Source: JALONO01 sp038209965 (GTDB lineage: Bacteria > Bacteroidota > Bacteroidia > Cytophagales > Thermoflexibacteraceae). Taken from it: DNA of 17,668 bases. The notes beneath the pieces were generated by a model that saw only the letters and a program-made list of their open reading frames with translations, did not search any database and was not told where the DNA came from. This document shows, one piece after another, positions 7,126 through 13,716 of the stretch. The stretch spans positions 1 to 17,668 of the forward strand of contig JBBQXF010000100.1 in NCBI GenBank assembly GCA_038209965.1, in the 5' to 3' direction. Numbering within the stretch: position 1 is the first letter of the stretch; each line of letters begins with the position of its first letter. The position numbers and the translations under genes were made by a program.

Positions 7126-8517
7126 CTATTTCTCGCCCTCTTTCTCCGCAGTTTTTTTCTTCTCTTCTTTCTTGATCACCAGTTCGGCATCTTTTAAGGT
7201 TTTGGAAACCGCCAGAAAAGGCCCCGAAATAACCTGTTGCCCTTCTTTGATGCCCGAGAGGATTTCAATGTTGTCATAATCGCTGATCCCAGTTTTTACT
7301 TCCACCATTTTGGCCGCTCCGTTATCGTTGACAAAAACCACTTCTTTGATCCTTTGTTTCTCTTCGGGCTTGGCATTCTGGTTGGTCACATTGGTGTTTT
7401 GAGCGGGCTGATCAGTAGCGGGCTTCTCGTCTTTTTTGTCCTCCCGGGTAGTAACGGCAGCCAAGGGCACTGTCAGCACGCCGGTTTTGCGGTCGGTGAT
7501 GATCTCCACGCTGGCCGTCATGCCGGGGCGGAACGGTGATTTGCCCTTGCGTTCTTTTTGCAGGGCCATGTACGACTCGGGCAGGATGCGGATCCGCACC
7601 TCAAACTCCGTGATGGCATCGCTGCTTTGGCCCGCCACTTCTTTGGCACTGTTGGCTATCAAAGTGACCACGCCCCGAAACTTGGCTTCCTTGTAGGCGT
7701 ACGAGTCCACCTCGACGATGGCCGTGTCACCGTTGGCCACCCGGATGATGTCGTTTTCATTTACTTCCACCCGTACTTCCATGACCCCCAAGTCGGCAAT
7801 GCGCAGAATTTCCGTGCCGGCCATTTGGGACGTGCCCACTACGCGCTCGCCCTTTTCCACACTTAGTTTGGACACTATCCCGTTCATTGGGGCAATGATG
7901 GTGGTAAACGACAGGTTTTCGTTGGCTTCTTTCACTTGGGCCTCGGCACTCATCACGCCGTAGCGTGCCGCCTCAATGTTCTCTTCGGCCGATTTGAGAT
8001 CGGCAATGGCCACCTCATAATTGGTTTGGGCCGTTTCCAGATCTGAAGTGGAAATGGCTTTTTGGGAACTGAGGGTTTTGCTCCGATCCAGTTCTAGTTT
8101 GCGGCGGTACAAAGTCGCTTTCGATGATTCCATGCGCGCCCGAGACTGGGCCAAATTGGCTTTTTGGGTGTTGAGGTTGGCCATTACCCTGTCCAGTACC
8201 GACTTGAGGTTATCGGGCTTGATCTTGACCAGCACTTGGCCGCGCACCACCGAATCCCCCTCCTTGATCATCACATCAATGATCTCCCCCGAAACCAAGG
8301 GCGAGATTTTGACCTCAATCTCGGGTTGGACCTTGCCCGAGGCACTCACCTTCTCCACTATTTCCGAGCGTTTGGCATTGGCAAACTCCACTTCCACTGC
8401 CTTCTTCCCGCCAATCCAGCCCATTTGTCGGGCTAAAATTGCTCCCCCAATAAGTAAAACAAAGATGATCCCGATCGTGATAAATAAAGTATTGTTGTTT
8501 TTGCGCGGCTTTGCCAT
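7126..8517 (-). CDS. Efflux periplasmic adaptor subunit (HlyD/MacA-type membrane fusion protein)
   Basis: The adaptor bridges an inner-membrane pump and a TolC channel across the periplasm. The 463 residues run: a basic start and one membrane anchor (about 10-31, LFITIGIIFVLLIGGAI), a first beta strand (VSASGKVQPEIEVKISPLVSG), half a lipoyl-like domain (GEIIDVMIKEGDSVVRGQVL), a long alpha hairpin (about 100-205), the second lipoyl half (TTIIAPMNGIVSKLSVEKGERV), a beta-barrel (VEVNENDIIRV to GMTASVEI) and a membrane-proximal part. A polar insert rich in Asn, Gln, Lys and Glu (about 355-385) and a Lys/Glu tail (last 15) are unusual but probably flexible linkers. It follows tolC by 149 bases that hold a stem-loop. 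MacB-like ATPase and permease genes usually next in such Bacteroidota clusters are absent, because lpxA converges on it. Confidence 0.92.
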   Translation of the reverse strand: MAKPRKNNNTLFITIGIIFVLLIGGAILARQMGWIGGKKAVEVEFANAKRSEIVEKVSASGKVQPEIEVKISPLVSGEIIDVMIKEGDSVVRGQVLVKIKPDNLKSVLDRVMANLNTQKANLAQSRARMESSKATLYRRKLELDRSKTLSSQKAISTSDLETAQTNYEVAIADLKSAEENIEAARYGVMSAEAQVKEANENLSFTTIIAPMNGIVSKLSVEKGERVVGTSQMAGTEILRIADLGVMEVRVEVNENDIIRVANGDTAIVEVDSYAYKEAKFRGVVTLIANSAKEVAGQSSDAITEFEVRIRILPESYMALQKERKGKSPFRPGMTASVEIITDRKTGVLTVPLAAVTTREDKKDEKPATDQPAQNTNVTNQNAKPEEKQRIKEVVFVNDNGAAKMVEVKTGISDYDNIEILSGIKEGQQVISGPFLAVSKTLKDAELVIKKEEKKKTAEKEGEK

Positions 8518-8607
8518 GATTATGTTGATTTTTTTGTTGCTTCACGAGTATTAAGTGTATTTTTTATTCCATTTAACTTCTTGCCCAAGGGCCGAAAGTA
8601 TTGCTAA

Positions 8608-8664
8608 ATAGTTGGTTGGTGGGCGGGCGGGGGTAAAATTCCCCTAGCCCAACCAACCAACTAT
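8608..8664 (-). repeat. Long inverted repeat (stem-loop) between tolC and the adaptor gene
   Basis: Arms atagttggttggtgggc (8608-8624) and gcccaaccaaccaactat (8647-8664) pair over 17 positions with one bulged base. The 22-base middle can fold further, because gggg and cccc flank taaaatt. On the minus strand it starts 2 bases after the tolC stop. No U tract follows on that strand, so it does not look like a standard terminator; it could stabilise tolC mRNA, attenuate transcription into the adaptor gene, or terminate weakly (inference). Confidence 0.7.
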
Positions 8665-8666
8665 GA

Positions 8667-10034
8667 TTACAGGGTCAGCCCTTTGCCCGCGTAGAAATCC
8701 AACACTTTAATACGGAAGATATAATCAAACTTGGACCGGATCAATTCTGACTCGGCAATGGCCAAGTTGTTTTTTGCCAACGCATAGTCGAGCGAGTTGG
8801 CCGCGCCCACATTGAAACGCTCCTCCACTATTTTCTGTGATTGGGTAAGGGCAGCCAACCGGGTTTGGTTGGAGATAAAAGAACGCTGGGCAGCCTTGGC
8901 ATCGGCGTAGGCCTGCTCGATGGTTTGCCGCAGCACGTTGCGCACGTTTTGGGCCTGCAATTGGGAGCGATTATGCTGGAGGCGGGCGGTGGTCACTGCA
9001 TTGCGGATCTGAAAACGGTTGAAAATCGGGATTTGGAGCTGAAAGCCGATCACTTGCCGAAGGTTTTCGTCGATCTGTTGGCCAAATGGCTTTAAGTCTC
9101 CCCTTACACCGTTGACAAAGGCAAAATTCTGGCTGGAAGTACCCGTAAGCACCGTCCCAAAACCAGATAAGGTAGGCATATAATTGCCCCGGGCAATGGC
9201 GATGCCCAAATCGGCCGCTTCAATGTTCTTGTCTGCGCTCATCACATTGGGCTGAGTGCCTTGGGCCAGCTCATAAACGCTCAATGGGGTCATGATTAGA
9301 TCTGCGGCATTGGGGTCGGCCAGTTGGGGGATCACAATCTCGATTGGGGTCTCGACTGGTAACTGGAGCAAGATTTTGAGCCGTACCAAAGCGATGTCCA
9401 CGTTGTTCTCGGCTTGGGTAATCCGGTTCTCGTCATTGGCTTTTTGCGACAATATGTCGTATTTATTGGCCTCGGCCAACGCCCCCGCATCGATCAGGCG
9501 CATGGTGCGATCCAATTGTTCTTGGGTATTTTGCAACTGCACCCGGGCCACGCCCAGCAATTCCCGGTTGAACAGAATGGTGAGGTATGCATTGGCAATG
9601 TCGAGCATCATGTCGTTCTTGACCTGGGCAACGTCGGAACGGCTGGCGTCGAGAATGGCCACATTTTGCTTGATGGTGTTGATCTGCCGGAACCCATTGA
9701 AAACCGTAAAATTGGTGTTGATGGAAGTATTGAAGTTGGCCACCTGCTGGTTGGTGAACGTGTTGGTGAAAAAGTCGATCGATCGGCCAAAGTTCCACTG
9801 TTGGCTCCCGTTGGCATTAAGGTTGGGCAGCCGGTTGACCCGTGACTGCAACAAGTTGGCCTCGTTGATGTCCTGCTGGATCTTGGCGATTTTCAACTGG
9901 AGATTTTGCTCCACTGCATAATCAATGCACCTTTGTAGGTCCCATTTTTCTTGGGCCTGTATTTTGGGTGCATAAAGAAGTGCCATGAGCAATAAGCCCA
10001 GCACTTGGAGGGTACGTTGGTTCTTATACATCAT
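8667..10034 (-). CDS. TolC family outer membrane efflux protein
   Basis: This forms the outer-membrane exit channel used by tripartite efflux pumps or type I secretion. The start at 10034 gives MMYKNQRTLQVLGLLLMALLYAPKIQAQ, a signal peptide likely cut after IQA, followed by EKWDLQRCIDYAVEQNLQLKIAK, the typical first helix of the family. Two outer membrane efflux repeats follow, with long helices and short beta segments (for example WNFGRSIDFFTNTF and IPIFNRFQIRNAV). Length 455 residues is usual. The frame is open back to an ATG at 10211, but this adds 59 residues with no family resemblance ahead of a good signal peptide. The ATG at 10031 is an equal alternative. It is first of a minus-strand pair with the periplasmic adaptor and is divergent from the PP2C-like gene across 348 bases. 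Confidence 0.93.
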   Translation of the reverse strand: MMYKNQRTLQVLGLLLMALLYAPKIQAQEKWDLQRCIDYAVEQNLQLKIAKIQQDINEANLLQSRVNRLPNLNANGSQQWNFGRSIDFFTNTFTNQQVANFNTSINTNFTVFNGFRQINTIKQNVAILDASRSDVAQVKNDMMLDIANAYLTILFNRELLGVARVQLQNTQEQLDRTMRLIDAGALAEANKYDILSQKANDENRITQAENNVDIALVRLKILLQLPVETPIEIVIPQLADPNAADLIMTPLSVYELAQGTQPNVMSADKNIEAADLGIAIARGNYMPTLSGFGTVLTGTSSQNFAFVNGVRGDLKPFGQQIDENLRQVIGFQLQIPIFNRFQIRNAVTTARLQHNRSQLQAQNVRNVLRQTIEQAYADAKAAQRSFISNQTRLAALTQSQKIVEERFNVGAANSLDYALAKNNLAIAESELIRSKFDYIFRIKVLDFYAGKGLTL

Positions 10035-10382
10035 TAATTGACTGTAAAATTGGACATAGATAAAAATTGCGTGTTTTTTGATACCGGCCAAAACGAGCGC
10101 AGTTGAGATAGATCGCGTGCAAGCTTGATTGGTTGCGAACAACAAACTAGTCAACGAGCTAAATGCTGTCAAAAAAATAAGTGGAAAATGGAGGTCGATA
10201 CCGGAGAACACCGCTATTTGTTGTTAGCGGTGCAATTTAGGGATAATCTACGTACTTTTTGGGAGAAAGTTACTTCTTTTAAGAATAGGCGGCAGGATCA
10301 GGGGCCAAAACTCGGTCAAGTCGTTGGGAAATGGCCGAAATTGGCCTATATTCTGTTTTTTAGTGGTTTTATACTGCGGCTA
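10035..10382. other. Intergenic region between divergent tolC and PP2C-like genes; nothing definite
   Basis: This 348-base stretch is AT-richer than its neighbours and must hold promoters for both flanking genes, but I find no box that fits both the -33 and -7 consensus. The nearest for the plus strand is TTG at 10324-10326 with a TATATTCT 20 bases later. The open frames through it are the upstream extensions of tolC and of the PP2C-like gene, and neither looks like a protein there. No RNA gene or repeat is apparent. Confidence 0.5.
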
Positions 10383-11210
10383 ATGCACATTATTGAAAAA
10401 TTGATCCAAAGTAAAACGGGCCATACCCTTGACTGTGAGGATGAAATAGTAATCACCAACGATTTGGTGGCCATCATCGACGGGGCCACCAGCAAAACCA
10501 ACCGCCGCTACGAGGGCCTGCCCCCCGGCAAGATGGCGGCCCAATTGCTGGCCGGGGCCTTGACCCGGCTCCCCATTGACGTGGGTGCCCACGCCGCTGT
10601 AATGTACTTGACCGGGCAGATAGCGGCCCAGTATCAGGCCCACGGGCTGGTGGAGCACCTGCGCCAGCACCCCGTGGAGCGGATCTGCGGTTCGCTGATC
10701 CTGTACCACCGCCACCACCGCCAGATTTGGCGCGTGGGCGATTCGTTTCACCTGATCAATGGCCAAGCTTTCCGGCCCCGTGATCGCGCTGAGGTGGTGA
10801 ATGCCAATGCGCGGGCCATGTACCTAGAACTCATGCTGCTCGAGGGCCAGACCATCGATCAGTTGCGGCAGCAGGATGTGGGCCGGGCGTTTATCATGCC
10901 CTTGCTCACGCGCATGGCTGCCTTCCACAACAACGCGGCCGCTGGGGAGTATGCCAGTGCCGTGCTGGACGGATTCCCCGTGCCCCCGTCTTTAATCCAA
11001 GTGGTACCGGTGCCGGCCGATTGCCAAGAAGTGGTACTGGCTTCTGACGGCTACCCGATGCTGTTCCCTTCGCTGGCCGCCACCGAAGCCCATTTGCAAG
11101 CTGTACTGCACGACGATCCACTGTGCTTTCGCCGTTTCAAGGCCACTAAGGGAATGCAACCGGGCCACCTCTCGTTCGATGACCGGGCGTATGTCCGCTT
11201 TGTGCCATGA
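10383..11210 (+). CDS. PP2C-like (PPM) protein phosphatase-related protein
   Basis: A 275-residue protein whose motif order resembles PPM/PP2C serine-threonine phosphatases: CEDEIVI followed by VAIIDGATS (Asp33-Gly34, the metal-binding DG step), VGDSFHLING (the GDS strand), VVLASDGYPMLF (the SDG motif) and SFDDRAYVRF near the C-terminus in place of DNxT. The usual RxxNED and DGxGG motifs are not exact (CEDE, DGATSK), so it belongs to a divergent branch and activity is not assured. No signal peptide, membrane segment or sensor domain is seen, so it is a cytoplasmic stand-alone catalytic domain. The ATG at 10383 is chosen because the frame upstream to 10125 does not look protein-like. Neighbours (tolC divergent, GNAT downstream after 335 bases) do not indicate a partner kinase or substrate. 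Confidence 0.7.
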   Translation: MHIIEKLIQSKTGHTLDCEDEIVITNDLVAIIDGATSKTNRRYEGLPPGKMAAQLLAGALTRLPIDVGAHAAVMYLTGQIAAQYQAHGLVEHLRQHPVERICGSLILYHRHHRQIWRVGDSFHLINGQAFRPRDRAEVVNANARAMYLELMLLEGQTIDQLRQQDVGRAFIMPLLTRMAAFHNNAAAGEYASAVLDGFPVPPSLIQVVPVPADCQEVVLASDGYPMLFPSLAATEAHLQAVLHDDPLCFRRFKATKGMQPGHLSFDDRAYVRFVP

Positions 11211-11545
11211 TCAACAACTTTTGGGGGGCATTTGCGTTACATACCTTGCAATGAATAAAAAAAAGCAATTACTTTGTGACGCTGTTTTCAAAATAATGGA
11301 TATCCACCCGCCGATTTTATTGTCAAATCCATCATTGGTTCTGCTGTGCAGGCCCAACAGTTGCTTGCGCCCGTAGGGGCTGCACATCAATGGGCCGTCC
11401 CCGGGCTGCCCTCTCCTCAAATTTCGCAATCATTTAACATCCTGTTGCGGTTTCTGGCCTGCGTTTTGGGCTTGCGTTGAGCCTTGCCCCCTTTGCTAAC
11501 ATTGTTATCCCCAATATTCACTTTAACCAACCACTGATCGACAAA
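11211..11545. other. Intergenic region upstream of the GNAT gene
   Basis: This 335-base stretch has no convincing gene. Near its start are two weak, overlapping promoter-like pairs (TTG 11221 with TACCTTGC 11242; TTG 11246 with TTACTTTG 11269). The 3' part is GC-rich with short G and C runs (about 11360-11420), but I could not make a strong hairpin from it. A TTG-started extension of the GNAT frame begins at 11477 and is unlikely to be used. Confidence 0.45.
11246..11276 (+). promoter_or_regulatory. Weak candidate promoter upstream of the GNAT gene
   Basis: TTG (11246-11248), 20 bases, then TTACTTTG (11269-11276), one base off the TAnnTTTG consensus. If used it would give a long leader of about 265 bases before the GNAT gene. 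Confidence 0.25.
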
Positions 11546-12280
11546 ATGGAATTTACTGTTCAGGTTGCTGAAGAAAAACACCTTGCGTACGCACTTGAAA
11601 TCTGCCGCCAGATCGAGGAATCGGCCAAAGCCCGTGGCACGGGCATCGCCAAGCGCGACCCCGAATACATCAAACAAAAAATTCGCGAGGGCAAAGCGAT
11701 CATTGCCCTCTCCAACACGGGCGTTTTTGCCGGTTTTTGCTACATCGAGACTTGGGGACACGGCAACTATGTGGCCAATTCGGGCCTGATCGTCAACCCC
11801 GAGTTCCGCAAGGCTGGGCTGGCCAAAACGATCAAACAAGTGGCGTTCGACCTTTCCCGGGAAAAATATCCCCAAGCCAAGCTTTTTGGCCTCACCACCA
11901 GCTTGCCCGTGATGAAGATCAATTCGGAGATCGGCTATGAGCCAGTCACTTATTCGGAGCTGACCAACGACGACCAGTTCTGGAGCGGGTGCAAGAGCTG
12001 TGTCAACTACGAAATATTAATGAGCAAGAACCGCACGAACTGTTTGTGCACCGCCATGCTCTATGATCCCCAACAAAAGCAAGAAGACCCGGCCCAGCCC
12101 GAAGCCCAGCCCGAACCGCAGAAAGCATTTAGCCTCCGCGAAAAACTCTACGAACGCTGGATGCGGATCAAGGCCAACATCATGCTTCGCGAAAAAGACA
12201 AGGCCAAACCTCCGGTCATGCACGAAGCAAGGCCCCGGATCAGCATTGTGACCAAAAAACGGGAGAAAGAACCGATCTAG
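11546..12280 (+). CDS. GNAT family N-acetyltransferase (arginine-cluster type) with C-terminal extension
   Basis: A 244-residue protein. Residues 1 to about 175 are a GNAT domain: IEESAKARGTGIAKRDPEYI (23-42), GFCYIETWGHGNYVANSGLIV (63-83), the acetyl-CoA loop RKAGLA (Arg88-x-x-Gly91-x-Ala93), and a Cys-containing C-terminal stretch (WSGCKSCVNYE, CLCTAMLYDP). This resembles, from memory, the conserved Bacteroidota acetyltransferase encoded beside argG and thought to act in arginine biosynthesis; that role is inference. Here no arginine gene lies in the window. The last roughly 69 residues are a Gln/Glu/Pro-rich linker and a strongly basic segment (SLREKLYERWMRIKANIML and then Lys/Arg-rich) that may bind nucleic acid, membrane or a partner. 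The ATG at 11546 is chosen; the TTG at 11477 adds 23 residues unlike the family. A hairpin terminator follows. Confidence 0.85.
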   Translation: MEFTVQVAEEKHLAYALEICRQIEESAKARGTGIAKRDPEYIKQKIREGKAIIALSNTGVFAGFCYIETWGHGNYVANSGLIVNPEFRKAGLAKTIKQVAFDLSREKYPQAKLFGLTTSLPVMKINSEIGYEPVTYSELTNDDQFWSGCKSCVNYEILMSKNRTNCLCTAMLYDPQQKQEDPAQPEAQPEPQKAFSLREKLYERWMRIKANIMLREKDKAKPPVMHEARPRISIVTKKREKEPI

Positions 12281-12297
12281 CCCCGTATTGGGAGAAA

Positions 12298-12338
12298 AAA
12301 CCAAATACCGTCTGGGAAATAGCCCAAACGGTATTTTT
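12298..12338. terminator. Bidirectional hairpin terminator between GNAT and membrane-protein genes
   Basis: aaataccgt (12303-12311) pairs with acggtattt (12328-12336); inside it tggg and ccca can extend the stem. On the plus strand the stem runs into five T; on the minus strand it is followed by a T-rich tract (complement of aaaaaacc). It lies 22 bases after the GNAT stop and about 60 bases from the end of the convergent gene. Confidence 0.75.
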
Positions 12339-12396
12339 GTGCCCAGTGGCCAACGGCCCAATAACGGGCAAGCGGAGATTCCCGCAGATTGGTCGC

Positions 12397-12921
12397 CTAG
12401 AAATACGTGCGCACCTCTTGCTTGATAAAGCGCAAAGCCCCGGCGGTCACCTCTTCGCCCCCTTGGGCGATGAGCGTATTAAAAATGCTTTTGGACAGTT
12501 CTAGGGCAGGGGCATCTTTGTCCAGCCCTTCCATGCCCTGGTTGATCAAGGAGATCATGGTTTCCATCGCGTCACGGATTCGGGCCCAGGCCTCATCGCT
12601 CATATAAACCTGCTGGGACAAATTGTGGGAAAATTCGCTGCGGATCTCGTCCATCATCATTTGCTGGAGTTCGCGGGCCTTGAGCGAGTTGTCGGTCAGC
12701 CTGACAACCAGGTTCTGGGCCGATATCCGCTCCAAGAACAGGGCCATGCGCTCATACGCCTGCAACCGCATGGGGATCAGCGACTCAGCATATTTGACCT
12801 TGAGTTCCATGAGCCGCCGCTCAAAATCTTTGTTGAGGAAGGATTTGGTGGTGAGGTACATGCCATACAACACCAAGGCCGCCGGGATGGTAAGTTTCAG
12901 TAATTCGGTCAGAAATTCCAT
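12397..12921 (-). CDS. Conserved Bacteroidota membrane-anchored protein of unknown function
   Basis: From the ATG at 12921 the product is 174 residues: MEFLTELLKLTIPAALVLYG (one membrane helix, about 7-24), then KSFLNKDFERRLMELKVKYAESLIPMRLQAYERM and an all-helical cytoplasmic part ending RFIKQEVRTYF. The MRLQAYERMALFLERIS stretch recalls a family of small conserved Bacteroidota proteins with a single N-terminal helix and no known function. An upstream ATG at 12981 would place 20 extra residues ahead of the membrane helix and overlap the likely promoter, so it is not used. It is a single gene, convergent with GNAT and divergent from the HesB-like gene. Role unknown. Confidence 0.8.
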   Translation of the reverse strand: MEFLTELLKLTIPAALVLYGMYLTTKSFLNKDFERRLMELKVKYAESLIPMRLQAYERMALFLERISAQNLVVRLTDNSLKARELQQMMMDEIRSEFSHNLSQQVYMSDEAWARIRDAMETMISLINQGMEGLDKDAPALELSKSIFNTLIAQGGEEVTAGALRFIKQEVRTYF

Positions 12922-12966
12922 GCAAGTAAAATGTTTGGGAGTGCACTTAAAACGCACAAACGATGG

Positions 12967-12974
12967 CAAAACTA
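12967..12974 (-). promoter_or_regulatory. -7 box for the small membrane-protein gene
   Basis: On the minus strand TAGTTTTG matches TAnnTTTG exactly, about 45 bases before the ATG at 12921. No TTG at -33 spacing is seen. It supports the shorter protein start. Confidence 0.4.
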
Positions 12975-13186
12975 AAACCATTTTTAGATTTACTCCGTTA
13001 ATTTAGTGCTTTCTGCCAAGATTAAATGGATTGTCCAAGTGAAAGGGAGGGTATCCTTGAAAATCAGGGGGTTTATTTTTCCCAAGTCGCTCCAAACCGA
13101 TTTCTGGTTGAGCCAAATCGCGCACCGATCTGTTCCATTGCAGATTAGTTTGAGAAAAAGCAAGTTCAGGTGCAACAACCACGCCC

Positions 13187-13510
13187 ATGATGCCCATGAT
13201 AGAACCAATATCCATTTCAGCGCAGGCCGCTGGGGAGATCCGCTACCTGATGCAGCACAAAAACATTCCCGAAGGCTATGCCCTGCGGGTGATGGCCGAG
13301 GGCGGCACGGGCTGCGGCGGGGTCAAGTACCGCTTGGGTTTCGACAAGCCCAAAGCGGGCGACGGTACCTACTGGATTGCCGACATCCCACTGGTGTATG
13401 AAAAGCGGCAGATGCTGTTTCTGATGGGCCTTGAGATTGGGTTTGAGGAGCGCAGCCACGAGCGCGGCTTTGTGTTCACCCGGATAGAACTGCCCGCCGC
13501 CACGCCGTAG
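13187..13510 (+). CDS. HesB/IscA-like iron-sulfur assembly family protein lacking the C-terminal cysteines
   Basis: A 107-residue protein with the A-type carrier fold: ISISAQAAGEIRYLM (8-22), YALRVMAEGGTGCGGVKYRLGF (31-52, with the first conserved Cys43) and the strand-turn pattern to ERGFVFTRIEL. IscA, SufA and ErpA carry two more cysteines in a C-terminal CGCG motif; here that place reads ERGFVF and Cys43 is the only cysteine, so it probably cannot hold a cluster in the classical way. Bacteroidota have a HesB branch with this ending. Alternative starts are at 13190 and 13196; 13196 (MIEPIS) is closest to family starts. No suf or isc genes are near. Function may be non-canonical or structural; the fold assignment is fairly firm. 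Confidence 0.8.
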   Translation: MMPMIEPISISAQAAGEIRYLMQHKNIPEGYALRVMAEGGTGCGGVKYRLGFDKPKAGDGTYWIADIPLVYEKRQMLFLMGLEIGFEERSHERGFVFTRIELPAATP

Positions 13511-13683
13511 GTATTGCCGGAGCACACTCGGCCCGATTTCGCCGGCCAACTTGCCAGTGGGAAGTTACCATCACGGCGGAAACACTTTCCTTTGGAGGGC
13601 CGCCCAACCTGGCCCTCGAGACCCTTCTCGGGATGGTCAGTTGAAAAGTGGCCCCCACCAGCCGGGGTCTTTCATAAATGACC

Positions 13684-13691
13684 TATTTTTG
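13684..13691 (+). promoter_or_regulatory. -7 box for the amylase gene
   Basis: TATTTTTG matches TAnnTTTG exactly, 25 bases before the amylase ATG at 13717. No TTG at the expected -33 distance is present. It implies the amylase gene can be transcribed independently of the HesB-like gene upstream. Confidence 0.4.
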
Positions 13692-13716
13692 TTTGATTTG
13701 AAAACAACCGATCCAC

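Noticed and set aside
10125..10382. N-terminal extension of the PP2C-like gene from an ATG at 10125.
   Set aside because: The 86 extra residues have irregular composition and no motif; the body fits a start at 10383.
3732..11563. lpxD and the GNAT gene begin with nearly the same 18 bases (atggaatttacggttcag versus one base different).
   Set aside because: Both encode MEFTVQ and the similarity stops at once on both sides, so chance or shared codon preference explains it better than a repeat.
12990..13215. Overlapping open frames of about 70 codons on the minus strand upstream of the HesB-like gene.
   Set aside because: They overlap each other in different frames, have no family resemblance and no promoter; probably chance frames in an intergenic stretch.
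13511..13660. Cobalamin- or SAM-type riboswitch upstream of the amylase.
   Set aside because: Some short words recall riboswitch boxes, but the ordered core motifs and paired stems are missing.
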